20,296 bases of DNA from Guillardia theta CCMP2712 (lineage: Eukaryota > Cryptophyceae > Pyrenomonadales > Geminigeraceae), in the NCBI RefSeq assembly GCF_000315625.1, contig NW_005434354.1:787-21082 (forward strand), given 5' to 3'. Both the position numbers and the translations under genes were made by a program. Shown piece after piece: positions 8,366 to 18,440 of the stretch. Numbering within the stretch: position 1 is the stretch's first letter; every line of letters begins with the position of its first letter. The notes beneath the pieces were generated by a model that was not told the origin of the DNA, searched no databases, and was given only the letters and a program-made list of their open reading frames with translations.

Positions 8366-9260
8366 GAGATGAAATAATTGTATAAAACTTCAATGTTAGA
8401 CATCTGTGTTCATCAACATGAACATAGATTGTGGCTTCTTCTCGAAATACCGAGGAGAATTTATAGGGAGAGGTAAGGAGACCTCCTACCCACCCCATCT
8501 CTTTTCGAGGACCCACCTTCAGATGAAGCCTTCGAGCTTCACTACCCCACCAATCAGTGTTAATTCTTCTTATAAGTATGGGGTGGGTGGTTGTTTGAAT
8601 CGAAAAATGACCCCTACCGATAGATGAAAAAAACAGGGACACGGTGTGGGGGGTGGTCTGGCGGGATGGAAACTACCCACCCCGATGACTGGGGACATCG
8701 AAGATTCAAATCACCCTACCCACATTTTAGATCATATTTCAGTGAACATAAGGGGTAGTCACTGACCACCTACCCAGTGGTTGTGTTCAGAATTCAAAAA
8801 TTCAAATCTGTGTTTCTGCTAGGACCCTACCCCACCAGTGATCTGAAGTTTTGTGGAGTATGCATGGGTTCTTCAGTGTGATCAGGCCACCACCCGTCCA
8901 TTCAAGTCATTTCGTAAGGAATGGACGGGTAATGGTGCATATTCAACACGCGGACTCGAAATGCTCTAAAACTATTCTACAAGCCGTCCACGCCAGTACA
9001 AACTCCATCCGAGAATAACAGCAAATTCAGGGCTCCAACCCATTTGCGTACCCCCCCGACGAGTGAGGGGAAGGAGGTAAACCACTTGCCACCCACCGTT
9101 GAATCGTGGGAATTCATGGGGTGGTGACTAGAACTGATGAAGGAGTCAACCACCCGTCGATAACTCTGAAGCATACCCTGGTACTAAAACTACTTAGACC
9201 GCCGTCCATAATTTGTACCAGAAGCCCTCCAGGGGATATTAACTAAAACTATAAGCGAAC
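8366..9260. other. Gene-free spacer rich in CACCC/TACCC motifs
   Basis: No supportable gene was found on either strand. The plus strand repeatedly shows runs such as CTACCCACCCC, ACCACCCGTC and CCTACCCCACC among AT-rich sequence, at irregular spacing. Similar sequence recurs at 12950-13100 and 13430-13740. It may be a degenerate dispersed repeat family. Confidence 0.5.
8892..8930. repeat. Perfect 12-bp inverted repeat (hairpin)
   Basis: The arms are ACCCGTCCATTC at 8892-8903 and GAATGGACGGGT at 8919-8930, with a 15-nt loop. The similarity extends outward imperfectly (GCCACC against GCACCATT in the reverse complement). The related string ACCCGTC recurs at about 9151. Confidence 0.8.
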
Positions 9261-10330
9261 GTAATGGGCGCCCGTTCAGCCGCTGCGGCCGGCGCGCCGT
9301 GATCGGCCTACCGTACGGTATGGAACGGCCTGCCAGGATACCGTAGCCCGGCGCCGGCCTGCAGTGCCGCGGGTGGCACCGGGGCCCGGACTCACTGGGC
9401 CATGTGGCAGCCGGCCCTCCGGTGCGGCGTGCGGCCTGAGACGGACTCGGGACTTGGGACTCCCGGCGGAGTACCGCCGTAGTACGGTACCGTCAGCGGC
9501 GGCCCGGGCCGCGGCGGCTGCACTCCGGGGCAGGCAGTGACTCGGACGCGGCGGCCCGCAAGCCGCCGCGCGGCCGCCGAACGCCCCGGCGGCGGCGGGC
9601 CCGGGCAGCTCACCGTAGTCAGTCAGTAAGTTTCAAAGATTCAATGATTGATCGGATCCCCGGTCGGGCCGCGAGCGGCGATGGACTCGGCCGATACCCG
9701 CCGCCGGGGCCGCTAGTTTGTACAGCCAAGTTCCCGAGTCGGACTGTCACGCCCCTCGGAACTTCGGAAATTAACTTGAATTCGAATTTCATCAGCGGGA
9801 GCATGGAATGAGTTTTGAACTCCTCCCTACCGTACTACAGGCTACTCCTGAGTCCCGGTCCCGCCAAGCGAAGTTGCCTGTGCCAGCCTCCTCCCCTGCG
9901 GCTCAGGCTTCCGATCGGACTTGCCGGAGTTGCCGGACTCAGGCTGAGGCTCACGCTCACTCGCGGCTAGTACGGCGGTGACTCGCGACTGGAACTTTGG
10001 CCTGCCGGGTAGTTCCCCATTGGCAGCGCGCACGGCCGCCGCCGGTCCGAGCCTCAGTAACTCAGTGAGCCCAGGCTGCTGCCGCGCCGGGCGGCCCGAT
10101 CCGAAGTTCATCCCAACCGTTCCAGGCTGGGCCGTGGCAGACGGAGCCTGACCGTCTGAGCCGACTCATGCCGCCTGGGGCCGTCGGATCCGGCGGATGT
10201 GTGAGAGTCACCGTGTCACACTGCTGGGCCGCGAGCCCAGGCTGCAGCGAGCCTGCCCGGCGATGGCGACGGCGTACATGATTTGCCCGGTTCACGTGCT
10301 TGCGGCGGGGCCCGGGCGTCTTGCAAACAC
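9261..10330. other. GC- and CpG-rich block A, no gene
   Basis: Base composition rises sharply here compared with the AT-leaning spacer to the left. The block is dense in CG, GGCC and CCGG strings, short palindromes such as TACCGTACGGTA (about 9310-9321), and ACTCA/CACTGAG motifs. Open frames through it encode only Pro/Arg/Gly-rich low-complexity peptides typical of GC-rich noncoding DNA, so none is called. A similar block occurs at 14760-15310. Confidence 0.6.
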
Positions 10331-10430
10331 TACAGTCACAGTGTTCTTGTGGTTTGACTCGATGCTGTCGCTGTAAGTAACATGCGCGTCAACGGCAGAA
10401 ACCGGCGAGCGCAGCAAGTGGCTGAATTCC

Positions 10431-12257
10431 TCACATTACTGAGAGGCGAGACTTGAGGAGCTCGAGCTTTGAGTTGACGATCTCAGGGCTCGGCCAAACC
10501 TTGGAGTAGGCGTACAGGACATACCTGATCAATGGGACAGAAAGATCAAGAGCGCGCAGTGAAGGGAAGGGACGGTATCGGCTGGTGGAGGTGATGGAAG
10601 GTGCGCGGAAAGTGATGGGAAGAGGAGCAGGAGGAGCAGGAGCAGCGGCAGTAGAGGCAGCAGAAGGCTACCGGCAATTAGGCACGATGTTGTTGAAGTA
10701 CCAAAGAAATCATCCATACTCAACTCACTGAGACTGTCAACAAGCAATCAAGGACAGAAGCCTCAGCCAAGAACCCAGTCACCTCGAGGTCGCTATCAGG
10801 ACGTCTGCCCCCCGAAACCCCCTGTGTAACCATGTGTTGAGGTGCTTGGTGTCCACCAGGTTGAAGGTGAAGTTCGACGAGGACTCGCACTGTGAGCAGC
10901 TGCTCCTACACCTCTCGTGCATGAACTCCCTTGGTTATCCCAAGTCATTCCCACTGCCGTGCGCATGCCAAACTTCGACTCACGGATTTTTCATGCACTC
11001 GCCTGCTGCCGCCCATACACGGCATGCTTCATCGTCGTCATAGCACAAGTGGGAAGTGAAAGACGACTTGGATGTCTGCTCCTCGAAGTCCTCTGCCACA
11101 ACATTCCGGAGAACAGTAGCATTGAGAGTGCTTTCGAAGTAAAACCCCTGAACATGATCTCAGGTCACGCTCAACACAAGTCATTGACCTGGAGCTTGTT
11201 CATGAAGCGCATGTCAAAAATCGTCCAGTGCCTGAAACCGTACGCGAGGGCAAAGAGTCTCGCCATGTTCCCGTATCCTCCGCCAATCTCCACCACCTAG
11301 GAAGCAGCAGGGCAATTGGATCTCAAACAACCTACTCCCTCTTCTCTCATCTTCCCTCTTCCCTCCTCTCGCACCTTCAGCTTGCTCAGTTCGGCTCTGT
11401 CTGCAAGCAGGGTCTTGATCAGCAAGCTGAGCTGCATGACATGTCGGCAGGTGTTGGTGGTCGGAAGCTTCCCATTGGCATGATTCGGCAGGGCCCCAGA
11501 CCTGTAGCCCAGGAGCGCGTCCCCCACAGCAAACAGCTCGCTGCTGACTTGGCTGCTCACGTTCCCCGCGATGTGCGCAGCCTGCCAGGGAGATCAGCAT
11601 GAGCATCGAGTTCAGCAGGAGCATCTGTCAGCGCTAGAGGGCAAGCGGCTTCACCTCCGGATCGCCCCACGTCCAGTAAGGACACGTGAAGTGGAAAATG
11701 GGCTCCTCGGAGAAGAGTGAGAGGTCAGCCTCGTCGACGAAGGCGTCTCCCAGCATCTCGTGGTACCGCCACCAGTCCCCGATATCATGGAACGTGTCGC
11801 TTGAGAAGGCAGCATCTGCTAGCTCTGGGAAGGACGAGAAGCTCTCTCTCGTCCTCAGCAGTCTCCGGAACGCGTCGTCAAACGACATGGACGCGATCCT
11901 CCCACGGACAGAATCCTGGTATTCGGAGAATCTCTGGCCGACCAGGGATGCAACGGCCTCGCATCCCTCCTCGCTCAGCTTCCTTTCCTCGCATAGCTGT
12001 GTGACCGCCATCCCGATGTCGTCCATAGGTCCGAGCATGAGACCAACCTGGAGCTTTCCCTGCTCCCTTTCCCTTGCTCCGTCCACGAAGATCCCGTCCC
12101 CGCTCAACACAACATCGACCAGTAGCTTGTGAGTCTGGTGTTGCTGCTTCGCCCCAACAATCTGAAAACATCCGTCGTCTCGGCCGCCGTACAAGCCTAG
12201 CAGCACCATGGCTGCCAGCGTCGCCCCCCTCGACCCCCGTCTCCTCGCCCCTGCCAT
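10431..12257 (-). CDS. Membrane-anchored putative sugar O-methyltransferase, seven exons, one frame error
   Basis: Exons joined in phase on the minus strand: 12257-11655, 11581-11375, 11296-11189, 11090-11019, 10889-10783, 10733-10672 and 10524-10431 (about 416 residues). Start 12257 is chosen because it gives an Arg-rich N terminus (MAGARRRGSRG) followed by a hydrophobic stretch (ATLAAMVLLGLYGG), as in a signal anchor of a secretory-pathway type II protein. Exon 3 carries the SAM-binding glycine motif VVEIGGGYGNMARLF, then HWTIFDM and MNKLQ. Later exons carry FNLVDT, GADVLIATS, ELSMDDFF, then YFNNIVPN and YVLYAYSKVWP, the order seen in the putative sugar O-methyltransferase family. It likely methylates a glycan in the ER/Golgi. 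Between ELSMDDFF and YFNNIVPN the frame shifts by one base: either an assembly error or a disabling mutation. The exon 4/5 junction is the least certain. Confidence 0.72.
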
Positions 12258-12419
12258 GTCGTAGCTATCCTGGCAGAGCTCGCCTCGGATACCTTTCTCT
12301 CTGGGAAAACCAAGGCCCGCCTCAGGGTAATGAGGTCCACACTGGGTCCGCCTCACGGAGGAATCACGGAATCTGCCCCGGCACACCGGCAGGCGCGCTC
12401 GGAGACTCCGGTCACCCGG

Positions 12420-14020
12420 AAGCTGAAATTATGAACCTATTTGAAATTATAAATTCAACAATTGAAATTTGATACAGAATCTTGAAACCCTCGTGTTACG
12501 GCGAGATTCAATCTCGCTAAACCCTGCATTCGTCTACTTTACGGACCCCTACCCCCATCCCTCCACTTCTGCACACCCCCTCCAAATCTTTTATGAGGTG
12601 TTCCGCCCCCGGGGGTCCCCTGCAGGAGATAGCGGGAGATACGCCTGCAGGTCTATCGGAACGCTGCGGTTTTATAGCCCTTTCGATTCTGTTACGACAA
12701 AGTCAGCCTCGTTTTTGTGGAGGGCGGCGTCATATAAATTACTGTCTAAAACACTTGTAAAGGGCTGCGTAAAAGTTTTTGAAACCCTGTTTTCGAGTTT
12801 TCCCCAACAAATCTGTGAATATTTCAATGCTTCATAACAATTATTTCAATATTTATCCAAAATATTGGATGGTGTCACAATCTGGCGGTGAGTCTTAAAC
12901 CACGCATAAATAGATCGTAAATAACTTTTAGGATCGTATCCCCGGGCCACATGCCACACTACCCCACCCTACTCTGAAAATCCAATGCATTCACCCCACC
13001 CTGCAAATTGATCTAGATGATAGCTTGAAGTACGGGTACACATTATGAATCACCCCCTGTACAGTGGTGCATGCTTTACAACCCTTCGCTACAATCGATC
13101 AGTCTCCTGAAATGTTAGTCAAACAGCCGAATCTCAATGAGGATTTTCAAAGGAGAGACGATATATGAAATCTATATGTATCCTACTCATAGTTTATTCA
13201 CCCTGGTGCCTGAAGGATTCACGAAAATTTCAACCAGCTCGAAAATTTTCAGACGTTGCCTGGTTTTTACATCATTACGTGCTCCCGGATATCGAAAAGA
13301 AATGTTTTCCCAGAAGGCTCGCAACCCTGCAAAACAGTTGGCTAGCCATTCGGTTGGATAAGGAGAGTATAAAGGGCTGTCGGGATCTATCCTAATTTTA
13401 CTTATGATCTTTATTGAAGAAATTGAAAGCCTTACCCACCATGATTGCAGTACCTATTCTCCACTCGCAATCTGCCTCAGGCCTGAATTGTTTACAACTC
13501 TTTGCAAGACCTCCACCCCCGCAAAAGATTGACCACCAATCTGAAGGGTTAGCACCCACCGGTCTCAACAATACTCTTCCTTTACCACCAGAAAGTTTAG
13601 GCCACCCCCCCATTTCTAGTCAAAAGTACCCACCTTTCATAGAAAGGACCATTTCTGGAAATATTACCCCTACCCCCACCCCCAGTAGGAAACCTTGAAC
13701 CCCTACCCTTAAACAACCACGCCCCCCATTTCCAATCTCCTCACTTATCTCGAGTGTTCCTCCCGCCCTGCCCACAACCGCTTCATCCCCAGCTCCTGCT
13801 GCTCCGTCTGCTCGATCGCTCTCTACTCCTCTTCGTATCCTCTCCTTTATACACAGGCTCTGAGCTAGGCCTTGTCCTTTCTTGGTATCTTGTTCACCCT
13901 TCCCGTTTCTCGACGCTACCACACCATTGCCAATCAATATCTGCCACAAGCAGGGCCCACCTGGCCCATCGGTACTGTGTGATTTCTGTATTGCCTACAG
14001 TTTTCGCGTCTTTCCTGTTC
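12420..14020. other. Gene-free spacer, partly CACCC-rich
   Basis: There is no supported gene. The frames at 12469-12837 and 13165-13395 (plus) look superficially protein-like but have no recognisable motif, poor start context and no partner exons, so they are not called. 12600-12665 holds two CCTGCAGG palindromes about 30 bp apart. 12950-13100 and 13430-13740 repeat the CACCC-rich style seen at 8366-9260. 13740-14120 is pyrimidine-rich and probably the upstream/5' UTR region of the next ORF. Confidence 0.45.
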
Positions 14021-14120
14021 TTGTTTGACGTTGTCCAAAACTTTCTTGGCACGAAATTTTCCTCTATCCCACTTCTGCTTCCTGTCGGCTTTCCACAAGT
14101 CTGTTTTTCCATTGATTCCC

Positions 14121-14657
14121 ATGGAGGAGAAGAAATCGTTATCGGAGGATCACTCAGGATCGAAGAGGCGATACTCTGACCCTGAAACTGAAACGTATTC
14201 ATTTTGGATGCCTGGAATGGCTGTGAAGGACGAAATGCCCACGAAGCAGCGAAGGGTGATCGAGAAGGCCAATTGCATCTTTAACGAGCTACGAGTGCTC
14301 GTGCTGCAGGACATGGAGCGGAAGATACAGAGGGATTTACAAGAAAGAAAAACTTCCAAGCAGATCGCAGATAATTATCCACTCCTACCAAGGGAACCAA
14401 GCTCAAGTTCTTTGACGCCATCTGAAACTGCATCGGATATTCCAGAGTCCCCAGAATTGAGTCAGGAATCAACAACCAAAGTTGGAAAAACAACACCTTG
14501 CTTGCAACCGATGCCGAGGGACGCCTTTGATGTTGCGCAGAATAGATCAGATGAAACGCACATCGATCACAATGAAATCCGTGTAATCAAGTTTGGATCC
14601 AATCAGGCTCGGAAATGCTTATCTGGCTCGGACATCCCTCTTTGCCCCATGATATAG
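14121..14657 (+). CDS. Unrecognised acidic/Ser-rich ORF, 178 residues
   Basis: This is a single open frame with a good start context (TTCCCATGG). An in-frame ATG at 14025 would add 32 hydrophobic/Phe-rich residues, but that stretch comes from pyrimidine-rich DNA and looks like 5' UTR, so 14121 is preferred. Residues about 50-80 are predicted helical and charged (FNELRVLVLQDMERKIQRDL). About 95-140 is Ser/Pro/Thr-rich and probably disordered. There is no membrane segment and no recognised domain or catalytic motif. It lies alone between a CACCC-rich spacer and GC-rich block B. It could be a lineage-specific gene or one exon of a larger gene. Confidence 0.45.
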   Translation: MEEKKSLSEDHSGSKRRYSDPETETYSFWMPGMAVKDEMPTKQRRVIEKANCIFNELRVLVLQDMERKIQRDLQERKTSKQIADNYPLLPREPSSSSLTPSETASDIPESPELSQESTTKVGKTTPCLQPMPRDAFDVAQNRSDETHIDHNEIRVIKFGSNQARKCLSGSDIPLCPMI

Positions 14658-14759
14658 TTCTTGATCTCTCTTGAAGGTTCAAGGTACCACACAGCAGTCT
14701 AGTCTCAATGTAGTCTAGTGTTAATGTAACAGTAAAAGTGTCAAACATCTGCAGAGTGA

Positions 14760-15310
14760 CTCTCAGAGTCACCGCCGCGCGCCGTCACGGCGTACGACTC
14801 GATTGAAGCCCCGCGGTCGGGTTTGGCGCCAGCGATCGGATGCCTCTGAGTAAAGTTCAGCCTGAGGCTTTACGCTGTACGCCGATCATCGGATCGCTCT
14901 GCTAACTTTGAGTAAAAGCTTGTCGGACCGTCACGCACCCACCGGACCGTCGCCGTCCGATGGGCGCGAACTTCGGAACTTTCAAGTTTTCGCATCGGAC
15001 CGTCGGACTGCGGCACTGGCGCAGTGCGCACTCACTGTCAGCCGGTGACTCCGACTCAGAGGACTGAGGCCCGGCGGCCGGGCAGACCGTCTGAGTCGGA
15101 CCGACGGCGAGGCTGCCGGCCGGCCCGGCCCGGGCCGCCCCGGGGCCCTACCGGGCCGTACTCACTAGTCACTGAGTAGGCTGCACTGCCGGGCCCCCGG
15201 CCCTGGCCCCCCGGGCCGACGCCCCGTCTGATCCGAGCCCGGTGGCAGCTGCGGCGGCCGGCGGCGCGGGCCCGGTCGGCGGGGCGCCGCGCGCCCGGTC
15301 ACTGAATCCT
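14760..15310. other. GC- and CpG-rich block B, no gene
   Basis: This is a second block like 9261-10330: dense in CCGG/GGCC, with recurrent GGACCGTC, GTACG and ACTCACT strings and no believable ORF. It shares AACTTCGGAA with block A. At about 14830-14855 and 14886-14920 two related segments (ATCGGAT, CTCTG, TTGAGTAAA variants) form an imperfect direct repeat. It ends about 100 bp before the bL19m start, so it may include that gene's promoter. Confidence 0.55.
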
Positions 15311-15408
15311 TTACCGGCGGTCACTCAGCAAAGTACGGTTTCAAACCGTTTTCAATCTTAGATTCCCCATCCCCACTCAACCCGCTTCTCTCGTGGTCCT
15401 CGGCGGCG

Positions 15409-16470
15409 ATGCTGCAGCAAGCGATGGCGCGGCGATGGGGAGGAGGCTTGTGCTCTCGGCTCCTTGCTTCCCCCATCTCAATCCTTTCACCCTCCACTAG
15501 TCTGCTCTCTCCCCTCTCCTCTCCGCCGTCCTCCTCGCTGCACTCATCCCCCAACGCTGCCTCATCATCAGTACATGGAAAGGCGGCACAAGTTCCATCG
15601 TCGTTTGTGCGCCAGGCCATGGCTAGCCTGCGATCCACACCAATGAAAGGTCTGTGCTGTGTAGTACTTCATTCGATGTCTCATGGTCTGCTCACTAGCC
15701 ATGCTGCCTTCTCTCCTGCCGGGCACGAGGAGAGGAGTAGCAGGCTTTACTGCTGATGGCAGGATCGTGGGGAACATGCAGGAGGCCTGGTAGCAAGAAT
15801 CGCAGCGCTCTTGGTGTCTGTCCTGATGGAATGATCGTACAGGGAGAAACGAGAAGTTGAGAGGATCGTCAGTACTCGCAACCCCAAGAACTATGACAAC
15901 TTCGAAGTTGGGGACTTTGTTGTTGTCAGAGTCATCAACCCGTTGCAGCCTTCCAAGTACATGACGTTTGGAGGTGCAGCATGAGAGATACTCTTTTTGT
16001 TAGCAACCTGAGGTTCATGGAACAGGCATCTGCCTCGCGAAGAGGAACGGCCTGCTGTCTGCTTCCTTCACCCTCCGCAACATCGTCGCGGGCGTCGGTG
16101 TGTGATTTCAATGCTCGTGCTCCCAGATCTCTTTCTGACAAGCGCGAAGGTGTTGAGCGACAGTTCAAGCTCTACGCTCCCAACATCATGGTAGTTGTTG
16201 TTGATCTGCTCGTGTCCTCATGAGCAAGCGGCCGCAGGGCATCCGCAGGATAGGCAGGACGTCCTTGAAGGTGAGGCGCTCCAAGATCTACTACGTCCGC
16301 AACCTTCCTTCTAGGTACGCGTTTCTTCCCTCCTGCTCCTCCTGCTCCTCCTCTCCTTCACTCGCTCTCCTTCTCTCCCTCTCCTTTACTCGCCCTCCTC
16401 CAGGTACTCCACCATCAACTTCTCCGAGAAGGCTGTCAACCTCCCTCAAGGCCCTGCTGCAGCTTCTTGA
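15409..16470 (+). CDS. MRPL19: Mitochondrial large-subunit ribosomal protein bL19m
   Basis: About six exons: 15409-15653, 15843-15973, 16026-16097, 16150 to about 16211, about 16271 (or 16229) to 16314, and 16404-16470. Exon 1 encodes an Arg-rich, acid-poor leader (MLQQAMARRWGGGLCSRLLA) typical of a mitochondrial presequence. The body matches the bL19 fold in order: FEVGDFVVVRV, FGGICLAKRNG, SASFTLRNIVAGVGVE, QFKLYAPNI, then VRRSKIYYVRN. The tail LPSRYSTINF resembles mitochondrial rather than bacterial L19, including the YST seen in animal MRPL19. bL19 sits at the subunit interface of the ribosome. Two introns are exactly 52 nt. The exon 1 donor (15654) is the only phase-compatible one but weak. 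The exon 4/5 junction must remove a length of 3n+2, and several short options fit. The total is about 200-215 residues. Confidence 0.88.
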
Positions 16471-16561
16471 GAAAGCGAGCGAATTTTGCATGCAATGTTG
16501 GAAGCAGCTCAGCTACTCGGAGTGCCATGCACAATGACGATTCAAGTCCAACAAGCTATAA

Positions 16562-16567
16562 AATAAA
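16562..16567 (+). other. Candidate AATAAA polyadenylation element
   Basis: AATAAA lies 92 nt after the bL19m stop and about 50 nt before the stop of the convergent gene. Whether this organism uses the AATAAA signal is unknown. Confidence 0.3.
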
Positions 16568-16617
16568 CATTCCGTCCTTCCCTCTATCACAACTACACAT
16601 GACCATCCCTGGGCTCC

Positions 16618-17649
16618 TCAGTGTGCCGCGCGCTTCTTGGGCTGTGACGCACGTCAATGAGATCCGGAGTCAAGGGAGCTCCTACCTCTATCCTCGTCAG
16701 CTGTTTCCGAGCATCTAGCCCAGCATCAAACCCGGCACGGTAAGCCTGTCAGGGGGGGGTCAGACCAGCTCGGGATAACTGAATAACACTGAACCTCGAG
16801 ATTCTTCCTGGTGACCTCGGGGCTGAACTTCTGGTACATCTTTGATTCCATCAGCCACGGAGCGAGGAGGGGCTGGGCAATACCTCTGACATCCTCGGTC
16901 TTGACGCGAGCTCTGTCACTTTTCCTATCTGCTTCTTCGCACCATCGCTCGACCCGCCGCCATCCCCGCCGCCTCCCTTGCCCCCGTCCATGGGAGGTGC
17001 AGAGAAGGTGAACAGAGGGGAGACAACCTGACCGAACAGCATGAGCGAGAGTGCAGAGAGATCTGAGACGTTCACACAACACCTGCTCGCTGTCATACTG
17101 CGGCTGACCAGCAAACTTGACAGGTCCCGAGGGATTGCCGACTGCAGCATCCTCGTCATGCGGATGGACAGTAGGGCGTGCAAGGATGAGAGGAGCGAAC
17201 CTGACAGTAGTCGCGCATAACAATATCTCATCTCGGCCTCAGTCACGAAGTTTGTTGTGCAGAACTGGAAAAGAAGCGCGCGCTGTTTGCGAGGGCTCAA
17301 TGGTAATCTTATCCATGGCCATCCTGTCAGTCTGCATCATCACAAGGGGTCAAGACGTTACCCGTTAGGCGCCAACCACATGTGGTACATGCTTGCAACA
17401 TCCTGCCAGACCGTCAGCACGGCCAAGGAGGAGGGAATCGCTGCAAAGACCGGTGCCTGCGATGCCCGCGCGTTGCCTCTGAGCAGAACGACGCAGCTAA
17501 CTACAACGATCATCCCCGTGACTACCGAGATGGTCAGGTTCCTCCTCGTCGACGCATTCTGCAGGTGCAAGTTTGTGTCAGGCCATGGACCGATGGCTCG
17601 GGGGGTTCGCATCACTGACCGGGCGACGATCGACGTAGAGTGTTTCCAT
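16618..17649 (-). CDS. Unrecognised small membrane protein, eight exons
   Basis: Phase-consistent exons on the minus strand: 17649-17620, 17558-17362, 17331-17201, 17141-17083, 17027-16943, 16910-16795, 16745-16686 and 16641-16618, giving 233 residues. Introns are 61, 30, 59, 55, 32, 49 and 44 nt, all GT-AG. Residues about 19-37 (ISVVTGMIVVVSCVVLLRG) form a clear membrane helix. A second weaker hydrophobic stretch follows (about 45-60). A Tyr/Met-rich segment (TEAEMRYCYARLL), a Gly-rich linker (about 155-166) and a charged C terminus ending in PKKRAAH complete the protein. The combined model removes the contradictory long frames here, which are shadows. I recognise no family. It could be an organelle or endomembrane protein. 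Its 3' end faces bL19m (about 150 bp between stops). The 30- and 32-nt introns are the least certain parts. Confidence 0.6.
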
Positions 17650-18440
17650 GGTGAGACGTCGGAGGAAACCCCTGCGAAGAGCTCACTACAACTTGCAGCA
17701 CTTCTCTCTCCCCATGCAGGATGAAACATGTCGCCTGATAGCTCACATTTGCTCATCCACCTCTTCTTGTGATCTTGCTATCTACGAACTGACCTGCAGT
17801 GCAAAGGAACTCGTTTCATCTGCTCTCTTTCTTTCTCTCCCCTCCCCTTCTCCATGTCGCTCGGCACCCATAGATTCCAGAAATAGAAACTTCAAACTTT
17901 AAACTTTGAAGACTCCGAGCTCAAACTTTCAGTCAAACTCCAAAAGTTTCCCTACAATGCGAGCGGGGAGGTGGCATTTCGATGGGATGGTGGAATGCTT
18001 GGAAGGGAAGGAGGAGGAGGAGAGGAGGAGAGGAGGAGAGGAGGAGAGGAGGAGAGGAGGAGAGGAGGACAGGAGATGGAAGGAAGGATTGAACGAAGTA
18101 TGAAGATAACAGCTACAGGGAATGAAGGGGATCAGGGGATCAAAGGAAAGGAAGAGGCAGTGTCAGAGTGCGAGGAGGAGGTGCGAGGAGGAGGTGGAGT
18201 GTTGTTGTGAAGTGGGGGGAGGGGTAGCTGCTGGGAGCAGCGGAAGGGCAGAGAGAAAGCAGGGAAGAGAGGAGCAAGGAAGGTAGGAGAGGAGGGAGGG
18301 AGATCCCAAATGAAAGGCAGCAAGAATCAAAGTGTGCTATACGTCCTTCACGCGTCATGTGAGGGGGCAGAGATCAAGGGAGGATGAATGAATGAAGAGA
18401 ATGATTGTTGGGTAGAGGAGCAGGCATCGGTCGGTACGAG
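17650..18440. other. Spacer between divergent genes, no gene seen
   Basis: It holds the likely promoters of the membrane-protein gene (left) and TRAPPC13 (right). The left half is mixed sequence with AACTTTAAACTTTGAA-like repeats at about 17890-17945. The right half is strongly purine-rich on the plus strand. Open frames here encode only Glu/Arg/Gly runs and are not called. Confidence 0.5.
18006..18068. repeat. Purine minisatellite, 8-bp unit
   Basis: About seven copies of AGGAGGAG with the period-8 pattern GGAGGAGA, ending at the variant GGACAGGAG. The strand is pure purine over the core, so triplex or polymerase slippage is plausible. Similar purine-rich sequence continues to about 18300. 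Confidence 0.8.

Noticed and set aside
8400-9200. CRISPR-like or tandem repeat array in the CACCC-rich spacer
   Set aside because: The motifs are irregular in spacing and sequence with no constant repeat unit, and the genome is eukaryotic.
9392-10295. Minus-strand Pro/Arg/Gly-rich frames
   Set aside because: They are stop-poor frames expected by chance in very GC-rich DNA, with no domain content.
10525-10671. GGAGCAGGAGCAG-rich stretch as a coding repeat
   Set aside because: It is a pyrimidine-rich intron of the minus-strand methyltransferase seen from the other strand.
12074-12472. Plus-strand 132-codon frame
   Set aside because: It lies antisense to exon 1 of the methyltransferase, which has a recognisable protein; this one does not.
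12469-12837. Plus-strand 122-codon frame that looks mildly protein-like
   Set aside because: No motif, homologous feature, start context or neighbouring exon supports it; it is described only as part of the spacer.
16726-17223. 165-codon minus-strand single frame
   Set aside because: It is only partly coding: pieces of it are exons 4 and 6 of the eight-exon gene, and the rest is introns or wrong phase.
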